Shown here: positions 26,730 through 34,377 of the stretch, piece by piece
Layout: each line of letters starts with the position of its first letter
Numbering within the stretch: position 1 is the first letter of the stretch
From: Enterobacter cloacae
GTDB lineage: Bacteria; Pseudomonadota; Gammaproteobacteria; Enterobacterales; Enterobacteriaceae
NCBI RefSeq assembly: GCF_013375935.1
Contig: NZ_CP056117.1
Location: 434,001 to 498,000 of the forward strand
Direction: 5' to 3'
DNA: 64,000 nt
Position numbers and translations under genes: made by a program
Notes under the pieces: generated by a model
Database searches by the model: none
What the model saw: only the letters and a program-made list of their open reading frames with translations
Told to the model about the DNA's origin: nothing

Positions 26730-27829
26730 AATTCTTTCACTTTCTCAGCAATAGACTTAGCTAGTAACGGGGGAACAGAATTACCTACTTGAATATACTG
26801 CTCTCTCATATTACCGATAAAATTAAAATAATCAGGGAAGCTTTGTATTCTAGCTGCTTCTCTAACAGAAAGAGTTCTATTTTCAGTAGGGTGAATATAT
26901 CTATATCCATCCATACCTATGTGAGCAAGAACAGTCCACGATGGTTTATTCATATCCAATCGTTTTAATCTATCCTGAAATCTCCCCTCATTAAAAGGCA
27001 ATATATTTCTAATGCTTGGATCAAGATCCATATATTTATCACCCTGTTTCATGTGAGGGAAAACCTTCTTAGCTCTCTCGTTTGAAACCCTACAGATGTT
27101 ATTACCAACAACTCCAGTGCTATTTCTTATCGCCACTTGAAAATCAGTCAAGTTATTATTTAAGGAATAAGGAAGATTTCCTGCTCGAATTCCATCATAA
27201 ATAATTGGCAAATCAGCTATTGCGTCATAAACAGTTCTTGGGTTTTGTATAAATCTTGCAGTCGGGAAAACAAACTTTCCTAATTTACTGCCTACTATGA
27301 ATAATCGTTTTCTTTTCTGCGGAACACCATAATGTGATGCATCCAAGATATCATAACTAATTTCATAACCTAACTCGCTACAAATAGAGAGTATTTTCTT
27401 GAAAATTTCGCCATTGTATTTAGTTTTTAAATTAGGAACATTCTCCATGACAAACACATCGGGTTTGAAATAAGAAACATAATCAAAGTAATTTTTGAAT
27501 AAATAGTTTCTTGGATCATGCTTAATATCTTTGCTAGATATTGACTCAATTTTTGATCGACCAATACTAGAAAAAGTTTGACATGGAGGCCCTCCAATTA
27601 TTATTGTTGGAGTATTACATGAAATCTGTGTTTTCTCAGAGAATTCCTCTGGGGAAATCTTGGTTATATCGCCAGATAAACTCTTACACTCAGGGAAGTT
27701 AAGAGAATGTGTTTTTGCGTATACAGGCATAAGCTCAATTGAAGCTGATATGTTAAATCCAGCCATGCTAAAGCCAGTACTCATGCCCCCTGCACCAGAA
27801 AACAAATCAATGATTTTATACTCTTTCAT
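26714..27829 (-). CDS. DNA (cytosine-5) methyltransferase 1 of a restriction-modification unit
   Basis: 371 residues from the ATG at 27829, with GGTGAG upstream; the frame extends 18 codons further without support. Motifs: I IDLFSGAGGMSTGF, IV GGPPCQTFSSIG, VI VFVMENVPN, VIII QKRKRLFIVG, IX EAARIQSFPDYF and X QVGNSVPP. It is the first gene of the four-gene overlapping unit. Two different m5C enzymes in one unit usually mean an asymmetric target with one enzyme per strand. Confidence 0.93.
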   Translation of the reverse strand: MKEYKIIDLFSGAGGMSTGFSMAGFNISASIELMPVYAKTHSLNFPECKSLSGDITKISPEEFSEKTQISCNTPTIIIGGPPCQTFSSIGRSKIESISSKDIKHDPRNYLFKNYFDYVSYFKPDVFVMENVPNLKTKYNGEIFKKILSICSELGYEISYDILDASHYGVPQKRKRLFIVGSKLGKFVFPTARFIQNPRTVYDAIADLPIIYDGIRAGNLPYSLNNNLTDFQVAIRNSTGVVGNNICRVSNERAKKVFPHMKQGDKYMDLDPSIRNILPFNEGRFQDRLKRLDMNKPSWTVLAHIGMDGYRYIHPTENRTLSVREAARIQSFPDYFNFIGNMREQYIQVGNSVPPLLAKSIAEKVKELCKKK

Positions 27830-28560
27830 ACGCTCACCAGAACAACAAAAACACTGTGTATATAAACAGACATTCTGCAACACATCATCTGCATAATCAA
27901 GTCAAACCTAGCTCTTAAAGTAAGCTAAATGACCTTAACGAACAGCTAACTTGCCCCTTCACTTCTATTGGCAGATGCACCTCAATAGCACTTTTCAGTA
28001 ACAACCCCCTCGCTGTACTCTCCCTCCATCATAACGAAGATGCCTAAACTAATTGCAGGCAACGCTGGAATACGACTGTGTTATAGTCATTGCGACAAGG
28101 GAAAAATATAATGATACAATTCGCAAAAACGAATCATAAAATATAAACTGCTATCTATTCTGTCAAGTAAAACCCAGGAAACATTAATACAAATTTTTAA
28201 TTTTAAGAATAGTATATCTAAGAAATAACAACCAATTCGTCCAAAAACTCAGTAAAAAATTCATCCATTTACTCTGTTTTTCAGCTAAACACGCATCCTT
28301 AACACTCTTAAAGAAAAAGATTTATATAAATTAATATTGCAGCCCTGACATTAACTATAAAACAATCTATTTAATGCAAATAAAAACTTAAATCTTTTAT
28401 ATTTATAAACCACCATCATAAACTTATTATTCTTAACAGCTTTTAATTGCATACGAATAATTTATATATGATTGAGATCTTTTTAAAGCACATGTTGTAC
28501 ATTTTAAAATTTGTAATTAATGCATCAAAATAAACAGTGTAACATTACAAATAAAAAACT

Positions 28561-28611
28561 AATTCTCGTAATTCTCGTAATTCTCGTAATTCTCGTAATT
28601 CTCGTAATTCT
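28561..28611. repeat. 9-bp tandem repeat, AATTCTCGT x 5.7
   Basis: Five perfect head-to-tail copies of AATTCTCGT followed by a partial AATTCT. It lies in non-coding AT-rich DNA. Confidence 0.95.
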
Positions 28612-28807
28612 ATTCATTTTTTTCAAAATAATCATTCTTAGGACAGTCTGTTTAATTTATTTGTATTTATCAAAATACCCTAGCCCAATTTAGGCTGCAT
28701 TTAAGTATACAACGAAATAAATCAATTGTTCAAATTATACGAAAAATAGCCAGCGTTGTGTTGTGATATTTGAGATTTTATTAACAAGAAATTTGTTAAA
28801 CAGACAC

Positions 28808-28830
28808 AAAAAAAGCCGCCCTTAAGCGAC
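28808..28830 (-). terminator. Rho-independent terminator after leuX
   Basis: Minus strand AAGTCGC-TTAAGG-GCGGCTT followed by TTTTT, just downstream of the tRNA. Confidence 0.8.
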
Positions 28831-28846
28831 TTTGATTTGCATCTTT

Positions 28847-28931
28847 TGGTGCCGAAGGCCGGACTCGAACCGGCACGTATTTCTACGGTTGATTTTGAAT
28901 CAACTGCGTCTACCGATTTCGCCACTTCGGC
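28847..28931 (-). tRNA. leuX: tRNA-Leu(CAA)
   Basis: 85 nt on the minus strand, beginning GCCGAAGTGG and ending GGCACCA with an encoded CCA. The anticodon stem-loop TTGATTCAAAATCAA carries CAA, and a long class II variable arm is present. It matches E. coli leuX in form. In E. coli leuX is a frequent integration site for pathogenicity islands, which fits the foreign-looking DNA on its 3' side here. An overlapping 86-codon frame is not a gene. Confidence 0.97.
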
Positions 28932-29037
28932 ACTGAAGGGGATGCGGAAACGTTGTGGATTATACCTGTCGCGCGCCGCCATGCAAGCGACGACGCGCTA
29001 AACCCGCGCTAAGTGCCCAAAAAACCAGCGCCCTTCG

Positions 29038-29760
29038 TCAGTCCAGCTCAGACACCGCCAGCCGAATCACCCTCGCCGCCTTCTGCTCCGGCAGCGCCAG
29101 CACCTTCGCCCACATCTCCTGCACCATATCGCAGGAGAGCTTCTCTTTGCCCACCGCCTTCTCCGGCATCTGCAGCAGCTGGATGTCCTCGCCGTACTTA
29201 TCGGCAAGTGCCTTCATAATCGGTCGCACATCCTCGATAGCCGCCTCGCGTTCGGCCTGGGTCACGGTGTGGCGGTTTTTGCCGTAGGCCGCGCGCATCA
29301 TGTCGGCGTCGGCCTGCATGCGCCGCGCCATCAGGTCTTTATCCAGCATGCGCATCGGGTTGATGCCGCCCTTCACCATCGGGTAGAGGAAGCGGAAGCA
29401 GGCGTCGTCGCTCACCTTCTGAATGGCGGCGGTCTGCTCCATGTTGATGGTCATGTAGTTCACCACGTTGGCGTCCGGGGCGTTCTGCAGGCGCGTCATC
29501 TGCAGATGCAGGATCTGCGGCTGGATGGTGTCGATAATCTGCTGCTCCGGCTCGCCCGCTTTTTGCAGGGCGGCCATCTGGTCGAGGATGCGCTGATGCA
29601 GCGCGGGCTCCTGCTCCTTAATCACCTGCCAGGCGGGCATCGCGTTGAGGGCGCTATCCATCTGCCGTTCCGGGGCGCGCTGCCTGTCGAAAAACCCCCA
29701 GAATGCCACGGCGGCAGCAGCAATGACGACAATCACAATACGGGTCCACGTTTTATTCAT
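29038..29760 (-). CDS. Hypothetical membrane-anchored protein, 240 aa
   Basis: An N-terminal signal anchor (TRIVIVVIAAAAVAFWGFF) is followed by a helical domain of about 215 residues with two cysteines (DDACFRF and LSCDMV) that could form a periplasmic disulfide. No named family is recognised. It lies 30 bp downstream of miaE on the same strand and may be co-transcribed. Codon use and GC match the backbone, so it is probably a resident gene, not island DNA. Confidence 0.75.
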   Translation of the reverse strand: MNKTWTRIVIVVIAAAAVAFWGFFDRQRAPERQMDSALNAMPAWQVIKEQEPALHQRILDQMAALQKAGEPEQQIIDTIQPQILHLQMTRLQNAPDANVVNYMTINMEQTAAIQKVSDDACFRFLYPMVKGGINPMRMLDKDLMARRMQADADMMRAAYGKNRHTVTQAEREAAIEDVRPIMKALADKYGEDIQLLQMPEKAVGKEKLSCDMVQEMWAKVLALPEQKAARVIRLAVSELD

Positions 29761-29790
29761 CTCGCATCCTTATCCTTGAATTATGCCGGT

Positions 29791-30549
29791 TTACACCGGC
29801 ACGCCGCTGTGGAAGCGAAACTCGTGGTCCGGTGTCGAGATAAGTGTGGCTTCAATTTCACCAAAAAGCTTTATCCGCGGTGAGATATCGTCGTCGCTCA
29901 CCTGCTGGGCCAGCGCCAGGTAGTCCTGATAGTGGCGCGCTTCCGAGCGCAGCAGCGAGAGATAGAACTTCTGCAGGTCGTCGTCGAGGAACGGGGCCAG
30001 CGCGGCGAAGCGTTCGCAGGAGCGGGCTTCGATGTAGGCGCCGCAGATGAGCTTGTCGATCAGCGTCAGCGGTTCGTGGGTGCGCACTTCCTTCAGCATC
30101 CCTTTGGCGTAGCGGCTGGCGGTGATTTTGACGTACGGAATGTCGCGGGCCAGCATCGCCTCGCGCACCTGCCAGAAGTGGTGCAGCTCCTCTTTAATCA
30201 GCAGCACCATGCTGTCGATGAGCGCCTGGCCCCACGGGTCGTCGGTTTTGGGCATCACGCTTTTGCCAATCTGCCTGTGCAGGGCGATGAAGTCCGGCTC
30301 CGGGCCATCGCGGAAGGTGAACTGTTCGTAAGGTTTGAGCCAGTCGAGCAGCGCATCGGCACCGCTTTCGTCGGCGACGTATTTACGCACCAGCAGCAGC
30401 GCGGTCTGGGCGGCCTTGAGCTCGCACACCATGTGGTCGGTGAGCAGCAGCGGCAGGTTCGCCGGGTCGCGGGCTTTATCAATCCATGCTTGCGGGGTCG
30501 GGCACTGGAGGAAGTTAAGTACAGGGGCGAGTATCTGCGGGTAATCCAT
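29791..30549 (-). CDS. miaE: MiaE, tRNA 2-methylthio-N6-isopentenyladenosine hydroxylase
   Basis: 252 residues from the ATG MDYPQIL at 30549; a longer frame upstream overlaps rraB and has no support. Diiron ligand motifs: ELKAAQTAL, KEELHHFWQV, EARSCERF and SEARHYQDY. MiaE hydroxylates the isopentenyl side chain of ms2i6A37 in tRNA and needs oxygen. It is present in Salmonella and other enterics but missing from E. coli K-12. It lies between rraB and the hypothetical gene. Confidence 0.93.
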   Translation of the reverse strand: MDYPQILAPVLNFLQCPTPQAWIDKARDPANLPLLLTDHMVCELKAAQTALLLVRKYVADESGADALLDWLKPYEQFTFRDGPEPDFIALHRQIGKSVMPKTDDPWGQALIDSMVLLIKEELHHFWQVREAMLARDIPYVKITASRYAKGMLKEVRTHEPLTLIDKLICGAYIEARSCERFAALAPFLDDDLQKFYLSLLRSEARHYQDYLALAQQVSDDDISPRIKLFGEIEATLISTPDHEFRFHSGVPV

Positions 30550-30595
30550 GGTTCTGCCTTGAAAAAGCGGTGGCGTGCGCCACCGCCTGAAACGC

Positions 30596-31021
30596 TTAGT
30601 GACGCACGCCGTCGTCGTCTTCGTCGACGTAATCTTCGTCGTCGCCCTCTTCGCCGTCTTCACCGTTCGGATCTTCGAAGTAGGTTCCCCAGCCGTCGTA
30701 CTCCACGTCAAACTTCTCGGCCAGGTTCATCAGCTGTTCTACCTGCGCGTCGATCAGCTCCGCCTTCAGCGCGCCTTCGCTCAGGATGTCGCAGCAGATG
30801 ACGGTGTCGCCCTCTTCCACTTCCAGCTCTTCCGGCTCGGTTACTTCGTAACCCAGCTTGAAGGCCTCTACCGCCAGTTTTTCCAGCGCGTCGAAATCAT
30901 CCGCAGAGAAATGGTGCTCGATGGTGTAAAGCGCGTCCGGATCGCTACCGTCTTCCAGCAGCTCTTCAATAATCAGACGCGTCTCTTCGCGTTGCTCTTC
31001 CAGGTGTTCCGGGTTTGCCAT
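30596..31021 (-). CDS. rraB: RraB, regulator of RNase E activity B
   Basis: 141 residues starting [32 protein letters not shown] and ending in a very acidic tail ([17 protein letters not shown]), as in E. coli YjgD/RraB. It binds the C-terminal scaffold of RNase E and alters degradosome composition. It is divergent from argI; the 165 bp between them hold the argI promoter and ARG boxes. Confidence 0.96.
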   Translation of the reverse strand: MANPEHLEEQREETRLIIEELLEDGSDPDALYTIEHHFSADDFDALEKLAVEAFKLGYEVTEPEELEVEEGDTVICCDILSEGALKAELIDAQVEQLMNLAEKFDVEYDGWGTYFEDPNGEDGEEGDDEDYVDEDDDGVRH

Positions 31022-31114
31022 GGCTCAATCCTCTTTAAAGTGCGGCAGATACTTCTATTTTCACACACGGACGGGTTTGCCTCCACCTTTGTTAGAAAGA
31101 TTTGTGAAACGGGG

Positions 31115-31141
31115 TTGCAAATGAATAATTACACATATAAA
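31115..31141 (+). promoter_or_regulatory. argI promoter (-35 TTGCAA, -10 TATAAA)
   Basis: TTGCAA at 31115-31120 and TATAAA at 31136-31141, spacing 15. It overlaps the first ARG box, so repressor binding would block RNA polymerase. Confidence 0.65.
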
Positions 31142-31158
31142 GTGAATTTTAATTCAAT
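31120..31158. promoter_or_regulatory. Tandem ARG boxes of argI
   Basis: AATGAATAATTACACATA (31120-31137) and AGTGAATTTTAATTCAAT (31141-31158), two imperfect 18-bp palindromes three bases apart, the standard arrangement for the ArgR hexamer. Arginine-bound ArgR should repress argI. Confidence 0.85.
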
Positions 31159-31185
31159 AAGTGGCATTCGCCATGTGAGGATAAA

Positions 31186-32190
31186 ATGTCCGATTTGTAC
31201 AAGAAACACTTTCTGAAATTGCTCGACTTTACCCCTGCACAGTTCACTTCTCTGCTGACCCTTGCCGCACAGCTCAAAGCCGATAAAAAAAATGGCAAGG
31301 AAGTACAAAAGCTTACCGGTAAAAACATCGCGCTCATCTTCGAAAAAGACTCAACCCGTACACGATGCTCTTTCGAAGTTGCCGCATTTGACCAGGGCGC
31401 GCGCGTCACTTATTTAGGGCCGAGCGGCAGCCAGATTGGGCATAAAGAGTCAATTAAAGACACCGCGCGGGTTCTCGGGCGGATGTACGACGGCATTCAG
31501 TACCGCGGCCACGGTCAGGAAGTGGTGGAAACGCTGGCGCAGTACGCGGGCGTGCCGGTGTGGAACGGGCTGACCAACGAGTTCCACCCGACGCAGCTGC
31601 TGGCGGATCTGCTGACCATGCAGGAGCACCTGCCGGGCAAGGCGTTTAACGAGATGACGCTGGTCTACGCGGGCGACGCGCGCAACAACATGGGCAACTC
31701 GATGCTGGAAGCGGCGGCGCTAACCGGGCTGGATCTGCGCCTGGTGGCTCCGAAGGCCTGCTGGCCGGAAGAGAGCCTTGTGGCGGAGTGCGCTGCGCTG
31801 GCGGAAAAGCACGGCGGCAAAATTACCCTGACGGAAGACGTGGCGGCGGGCGTGAAGGGCGCGGACTTTATCTATACCGACGTCTGGGTGTCGATGGGCG
31901 AAGCCAAAGAGAAGTGGGCGGAGCGGATTGCGCTGCTGCGCGGGTATCAGGTGAACGCGCAGATGATGGCGCTTACCGGCAACCCGGACGTGAAGTTCCT
32001 GCACTGTCTGCCCGCGTTCCATGACGACCAGACTACCCTCGGCAAGCAGATGGCGAAAGAGTTCGATCTGCACGGCGGGATGGAAGTGACGGACGAGGTG
32101 TTTGAGTCAGCGGCGAGCATCGTGTTTGACCAGGCGGAAAACCGGATGCATACGATTAAGGCGGTGATGGTGGCGACGCTTGGGGGTTGA
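31186..32190 (+). CDS. argI: Ornithine carbamoyltransferase, anabolic
   Basis: 334 residues. Carbamoyl-phosphate site [13 protein letters not shown], then [12 protein letters not shown], ornithine loop [13 protein letters not shown] [12 protein letters not shown], and HCLPAF. It converts ornithine and carbamoyl phosphate to citrulline in arginine synthesis. Position next to rraB and control by paired ARG boxes identify it as the biosynthetic enzyme, as opposed to the catabolic copy at 44122. It is followed by a REP palindrome holding an IS481 element. Confidence 0.96.
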   Translation: MSDLYKKHFLKLLDFTPAQFTSLLTLAAQLKADKKNGKEVQKLTGKNIALIFEKDSTRTRCSFEVAAFDQGARVTYLGPSGSQIGHKESIKDTARVLGRMYDGIQYRGHGQEVVETLAQYAGVPVWNGLTNEFHPTQLLADLLTMQEHLPGKAFNEMTLVYAGDARNNMGNSMLEAAALTGLDLRLVAPKACWPEESLVAECAALAEKHGGKITLTEDVAAGVKGADFIYTDVWVSMGEAKEKWAERIALLRGYQVNAQMMALTGNPDVKFLHCLPAFHDDQTTLGKQMAKEFDLHGGMEVTDEVFESAASIVFDQAENRMHTIKAVMVATLGG

Positions 32191-32231
32191 GTCCTCTGCG
32201 CGCTGGTGCCCTCACCCCGGCCCTCTCCCAC

Positions 32232-33516
32232 TGTACGGTCCGGGGACATAGTGAACACTTGTTCGGGGACATGGTAGACACTTACAACTAAGGCATAAGA
32301 ACCCGTTTATGGAGTCGCTTATGCCCTGGGATGCGAGAGATACCATGTCATTACGTACCGAGTTTGTTTTGTTCGCCTCGCAGGACGGGGCGAACATCCG
32401 TTCCCTCTGCCGTCACTTTGGCATTTCACCTGCGACCGGCTACAAGTGGCTTCGCCGCTGGGGAGAGGAAGGTGCCTCCGGCCTTCAGGACCGCCCGCGC
32501 ATACCGCACCATTCCCCGAACCGCTCATCTGACGACATCACTGCCCTGCTGCGTATGGCCCATGGCCGCCATCAACGCTGGGGCGCACGCAAGATAAAGC
32601 ACTGGCTCGAAGACCAGGGGCACACTATGCCCGCCTTCAGCACCGTCCATAACCTTATGGCCCGCCATGGTCTGCTGCCGGGCACTTCACCGGGCATTCC
32701 CGTCACGGGACGGTTCGAACATGACGCGCCGAACCGCCTCTGGCAGATGGATTTTAAGGGCCACTTTCCCTTTGGCGGGGGCCGCTGCCATCCGCTCACC
32801 CTGCTGGACGACCACTCCCGTTTTTCCCTGTGCCTGGCGCACTGTACCGATGAACGGCGCGAGACCGTGCAGCAGCAGCTGGTCAGCGTGTTTGAGCGTT
32901 ACGGCCTGCCGGACCGGATGACAATGGACAACGGCGCCCCGTGGGGAGACACCACCGGCACCTGGACGGGGCTGGAGCTGTGGCTGATGCGTCTGGGTAT
33001 CCGGGTGGGGCACTCCCGGCCGTATCATCCGCAGACGCAGGGCAAGCTGGAGCGTTTTCACCGCAGCCTGAAGACGGAGGTGCTGCAGGGGAAGTGGTTT
33101 GCGAACGAGGGCGAGCTGCAGCGCGCCTTCGACCACTGGCGGACGGTATATAACCTTGAACGCCCGCATGAGGCGCTGGATATGGCGGTGCCGGGCTCGC
33201 GGTATAAGCCGTCTGTACGGCAGTACAGCGGCAACACACCGCCCCCGGAATACGACGAGGGCGTGATGGTCAGGAAAGTGGATATCAGCGGAAAGCTGAG
33301 CGTGAAAGGGGTAAGTCTGAGCGCAGGCAAGGCGTTCAGGGGAGAACGGGTCGGGCTGAAGGAGATGCAGGAAGACGGCCGCTACGAGGTGTGGTGGTAC
33401 AGCACGAAAGTGGGGGTGATCGACCTGAAGAAAAAGTCGATCACCATGGGTAAAGGATGTTAAAAAGTGTTCACCATGTCCCCGAACACCTGTCTACCAT
33501 GTCCCCGGACCGTACA
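32232..33516 (+). mobile_element. IS481-family insertion sequence, copy 1 (1285 bp)
   Basis: Terminal inverted repeats TGTACGGTCCGGGGACAT at the left and the complement ATGTCCCCGGACCGTACA at the right, with a second inner set (TTCGGGGACATGGTAGACA) repeating the motif. One transposase gene fills the element. A 5-bp direct repeat CCCAC flanks it (32227-32231 and 33517-33521), so this copy marks a simple transposition into the centre of a REP palindrome. Confidence 0.95.
32321..33463 (+). CDS. IS481-family transposase, copy 1
   Basis: About 380 residues from the ATG at 32321, which has GGAG six bases upstream; a start at 32309 is also possible. It has an N-terminal helix-turn-helix (LCRHFGISPATGYKWLRRW) and an rve-type DDE core: Asp in QMDFKGHF, Asp in MDNGAPWG, and Glu in QGKLERFHRS. 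The frame is intact. It differs from copy 2 at several residues in the HTH and middle regions, so the copies are not a very recent pair. Confidence 0.95.
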   Translation: MPWDARDTMSLRTEFVLFASQDGANIRSLCRHFGISPATGYKWLRRWGEEGASGLQDRPRIPHHSPNRSSDDITALLRMAHGRHQRWGARKIKHWLEDQGHTMPAFSTVHNLMARHGLLPGTSPGIPVTGRFEHDAPNRLWQMDFKGHFPFGGGRCHPLTLLDDHSRFSLCLAHCTDERRETVQQQLVSVFERYGLPDRMTMDNGAPWGDTTGTWTGLELWLMRLGIRVGHSRPYHPQTQGKLERFHRSLKTEVLQGKWFANEGELQRAFDHWRTVYNLERPHEALDMAVPGSRYKPSVRQYSGNTPPPEYDEGVMVRKVDISGKLSVKGVSLSAGKAFRGERVGLKEMQEDGRYEVWWYSTKVGVIDLKKKSITMGKGC

Positions 33517-33614
33517 CCCACAGGGAGAGGGAGCAAACCGGCTCTGCTTCATTGATTTTTCACCCTGAAAAAGGTACGTTTTCGCCTTAATTCCAGCGTG
33601 GACATGCCAGCATT

Positions 33615-34373
33615 ATGCCGATTATTCAGTCTGTTGAACGTGCGTTGCAGATCCTCGACCTGTTCAACGAGCAGGCCACCGAGCTTAAGATCACCGACAT
33701 CAGCAAACTGATGGGGCTGAGCAAGAGTACCCTCCACTCGCTGCTGAAAACCCTGCAGCTTCACGGCTATATCGATCAGAACCCGGAGAACGGCAAGTAT
33801 CGCCTCGGCATGAAGTTGGTCGAGCGCGGTCATTTCGTCGTGGGCTCCATCGACATTCGCCAGAAGGCGAAAGGCTGGCTGACGGAGCTGTCCCGGCGGA
33901 CCGGGCAGACCACCCATCTTGGGATCCTGGACGGGCGTGAAGGGGTTTATATCGAGAAGATCGAAGGCAAGCTGGCCGCCATCGCCTATTCGCGCATCGG
34001 CCGCCGCCTGCCGGTTCACGCCACCGCCATCGGCAAGGTGTTGATTGCCTGGCTGGGCGAGGCCGAGCTGAACGCCCTGCTGGAGGGCTATCAATACACT
34101 ACCTTTACGCCTGCCACCCTCGCCTCTCGCGAAGCCTTAATGAGCGCCCTGGCGCAGACCCGCGAGCAGGGCTATGCCCTGGATAGCGAAGAGAACGAGC
34201 AGGGCGTGCGCTGCGTGGCGGTGCCGGTGTGGAACCATGAATCCCGCGTGATTGCCGCCCTGAGCCTGTCGACGCTGACCTCCCGCGTGGACGACGCTGA
34301 GCTGGTTAATTTCCGCGAGCAGCTTCAGCAGGCCGGGCTCCAGCTCTCACGCGCGCTGGGCTACCCGGCCTGA
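33615..34373 (+). CDS. xynR: IclR-family repressor, XynR (YagI) homologue
   Basis: 252 residues, the same length as E. coli YagI. N-terminal winged HTH (MPIIQSVERALQILDLF, MGLSKSTLHSLLKTL) and C-terminal IclR ligand domain (LPVHATAIGKVLIAWL, VRCVAVPVWN). In E. coli XynR represses the yagEFGH cluster and responds to xylonate. Here the gene is convergent with yagH, and a likely operator lies upstream of yagE at 40523. Confidence 0.88.
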   Translation: MPIIQSVERALQILDLFNEQATELKITDISKLMGLSKSTLHSLLKTLQLHGYIDQNPENGKYRLGMKLVERGHFVVGSIDIRQKAKGWLTELSRRTGQTTHLGILDGREGVYIEKIEGKLAAIAYSRIGRRLPVHATAIGKVLIAWLGEAELNALLEGYQYTTFTPATLASREALMSALAQTREQGYALDSEENEQGVRCVAVPVWNHESRVIAALSLSTLTSRVDDAELVNFREQLQQAGLQLSRALGYPA

Positions 34374-34377
34374 GCCG

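Larger units (their letters stand above)
27830..28846. other. Long AT-rich intergenic region between methyltransferase operon and leuX
   Basis: About 1 kb with very low GC and no convincing reading frame on either strand. It holds a 9-bp tandem repeat (28561-28611) and, near leuX, a terminator. The upstream part should carry the methyltransferase promoter (minus strand). There is no integrase gene and no recognisable second copy of the leuX end. Confidence 0.6.
32203..33532. repeat. REP-like palindrome split by an IS481 insertion
   Basis: Left part TGCCCTCACCCCGGCCCTC then TCCCAC; right part CCCACAGGGAGAGGG after the element. Joined, the two form the palindrome CCCTCTCCCACAGGGAGAGGG. The same repeat type recurs at 40654, 44021, 50843, 52195 and 54809. 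Confidence 0.85.

Noticed and set aside
28561-28611. Repeat considered as a CRISPR array
   Set aside because: A 9-bp unit without spacers; no cas genes in the window.
28847-28931. Duplicate leuX 3' end as an island attachment site
   Set aside because: I did not see a second copy of the tRNA 3' sequence within the window, so island borders cannot be fixed.
28722-28982. 86-codon frame on the minus strand over leuX
   Set aside because: It runs through the tRNA and its terminator and has no ribosome-binding site or family features.
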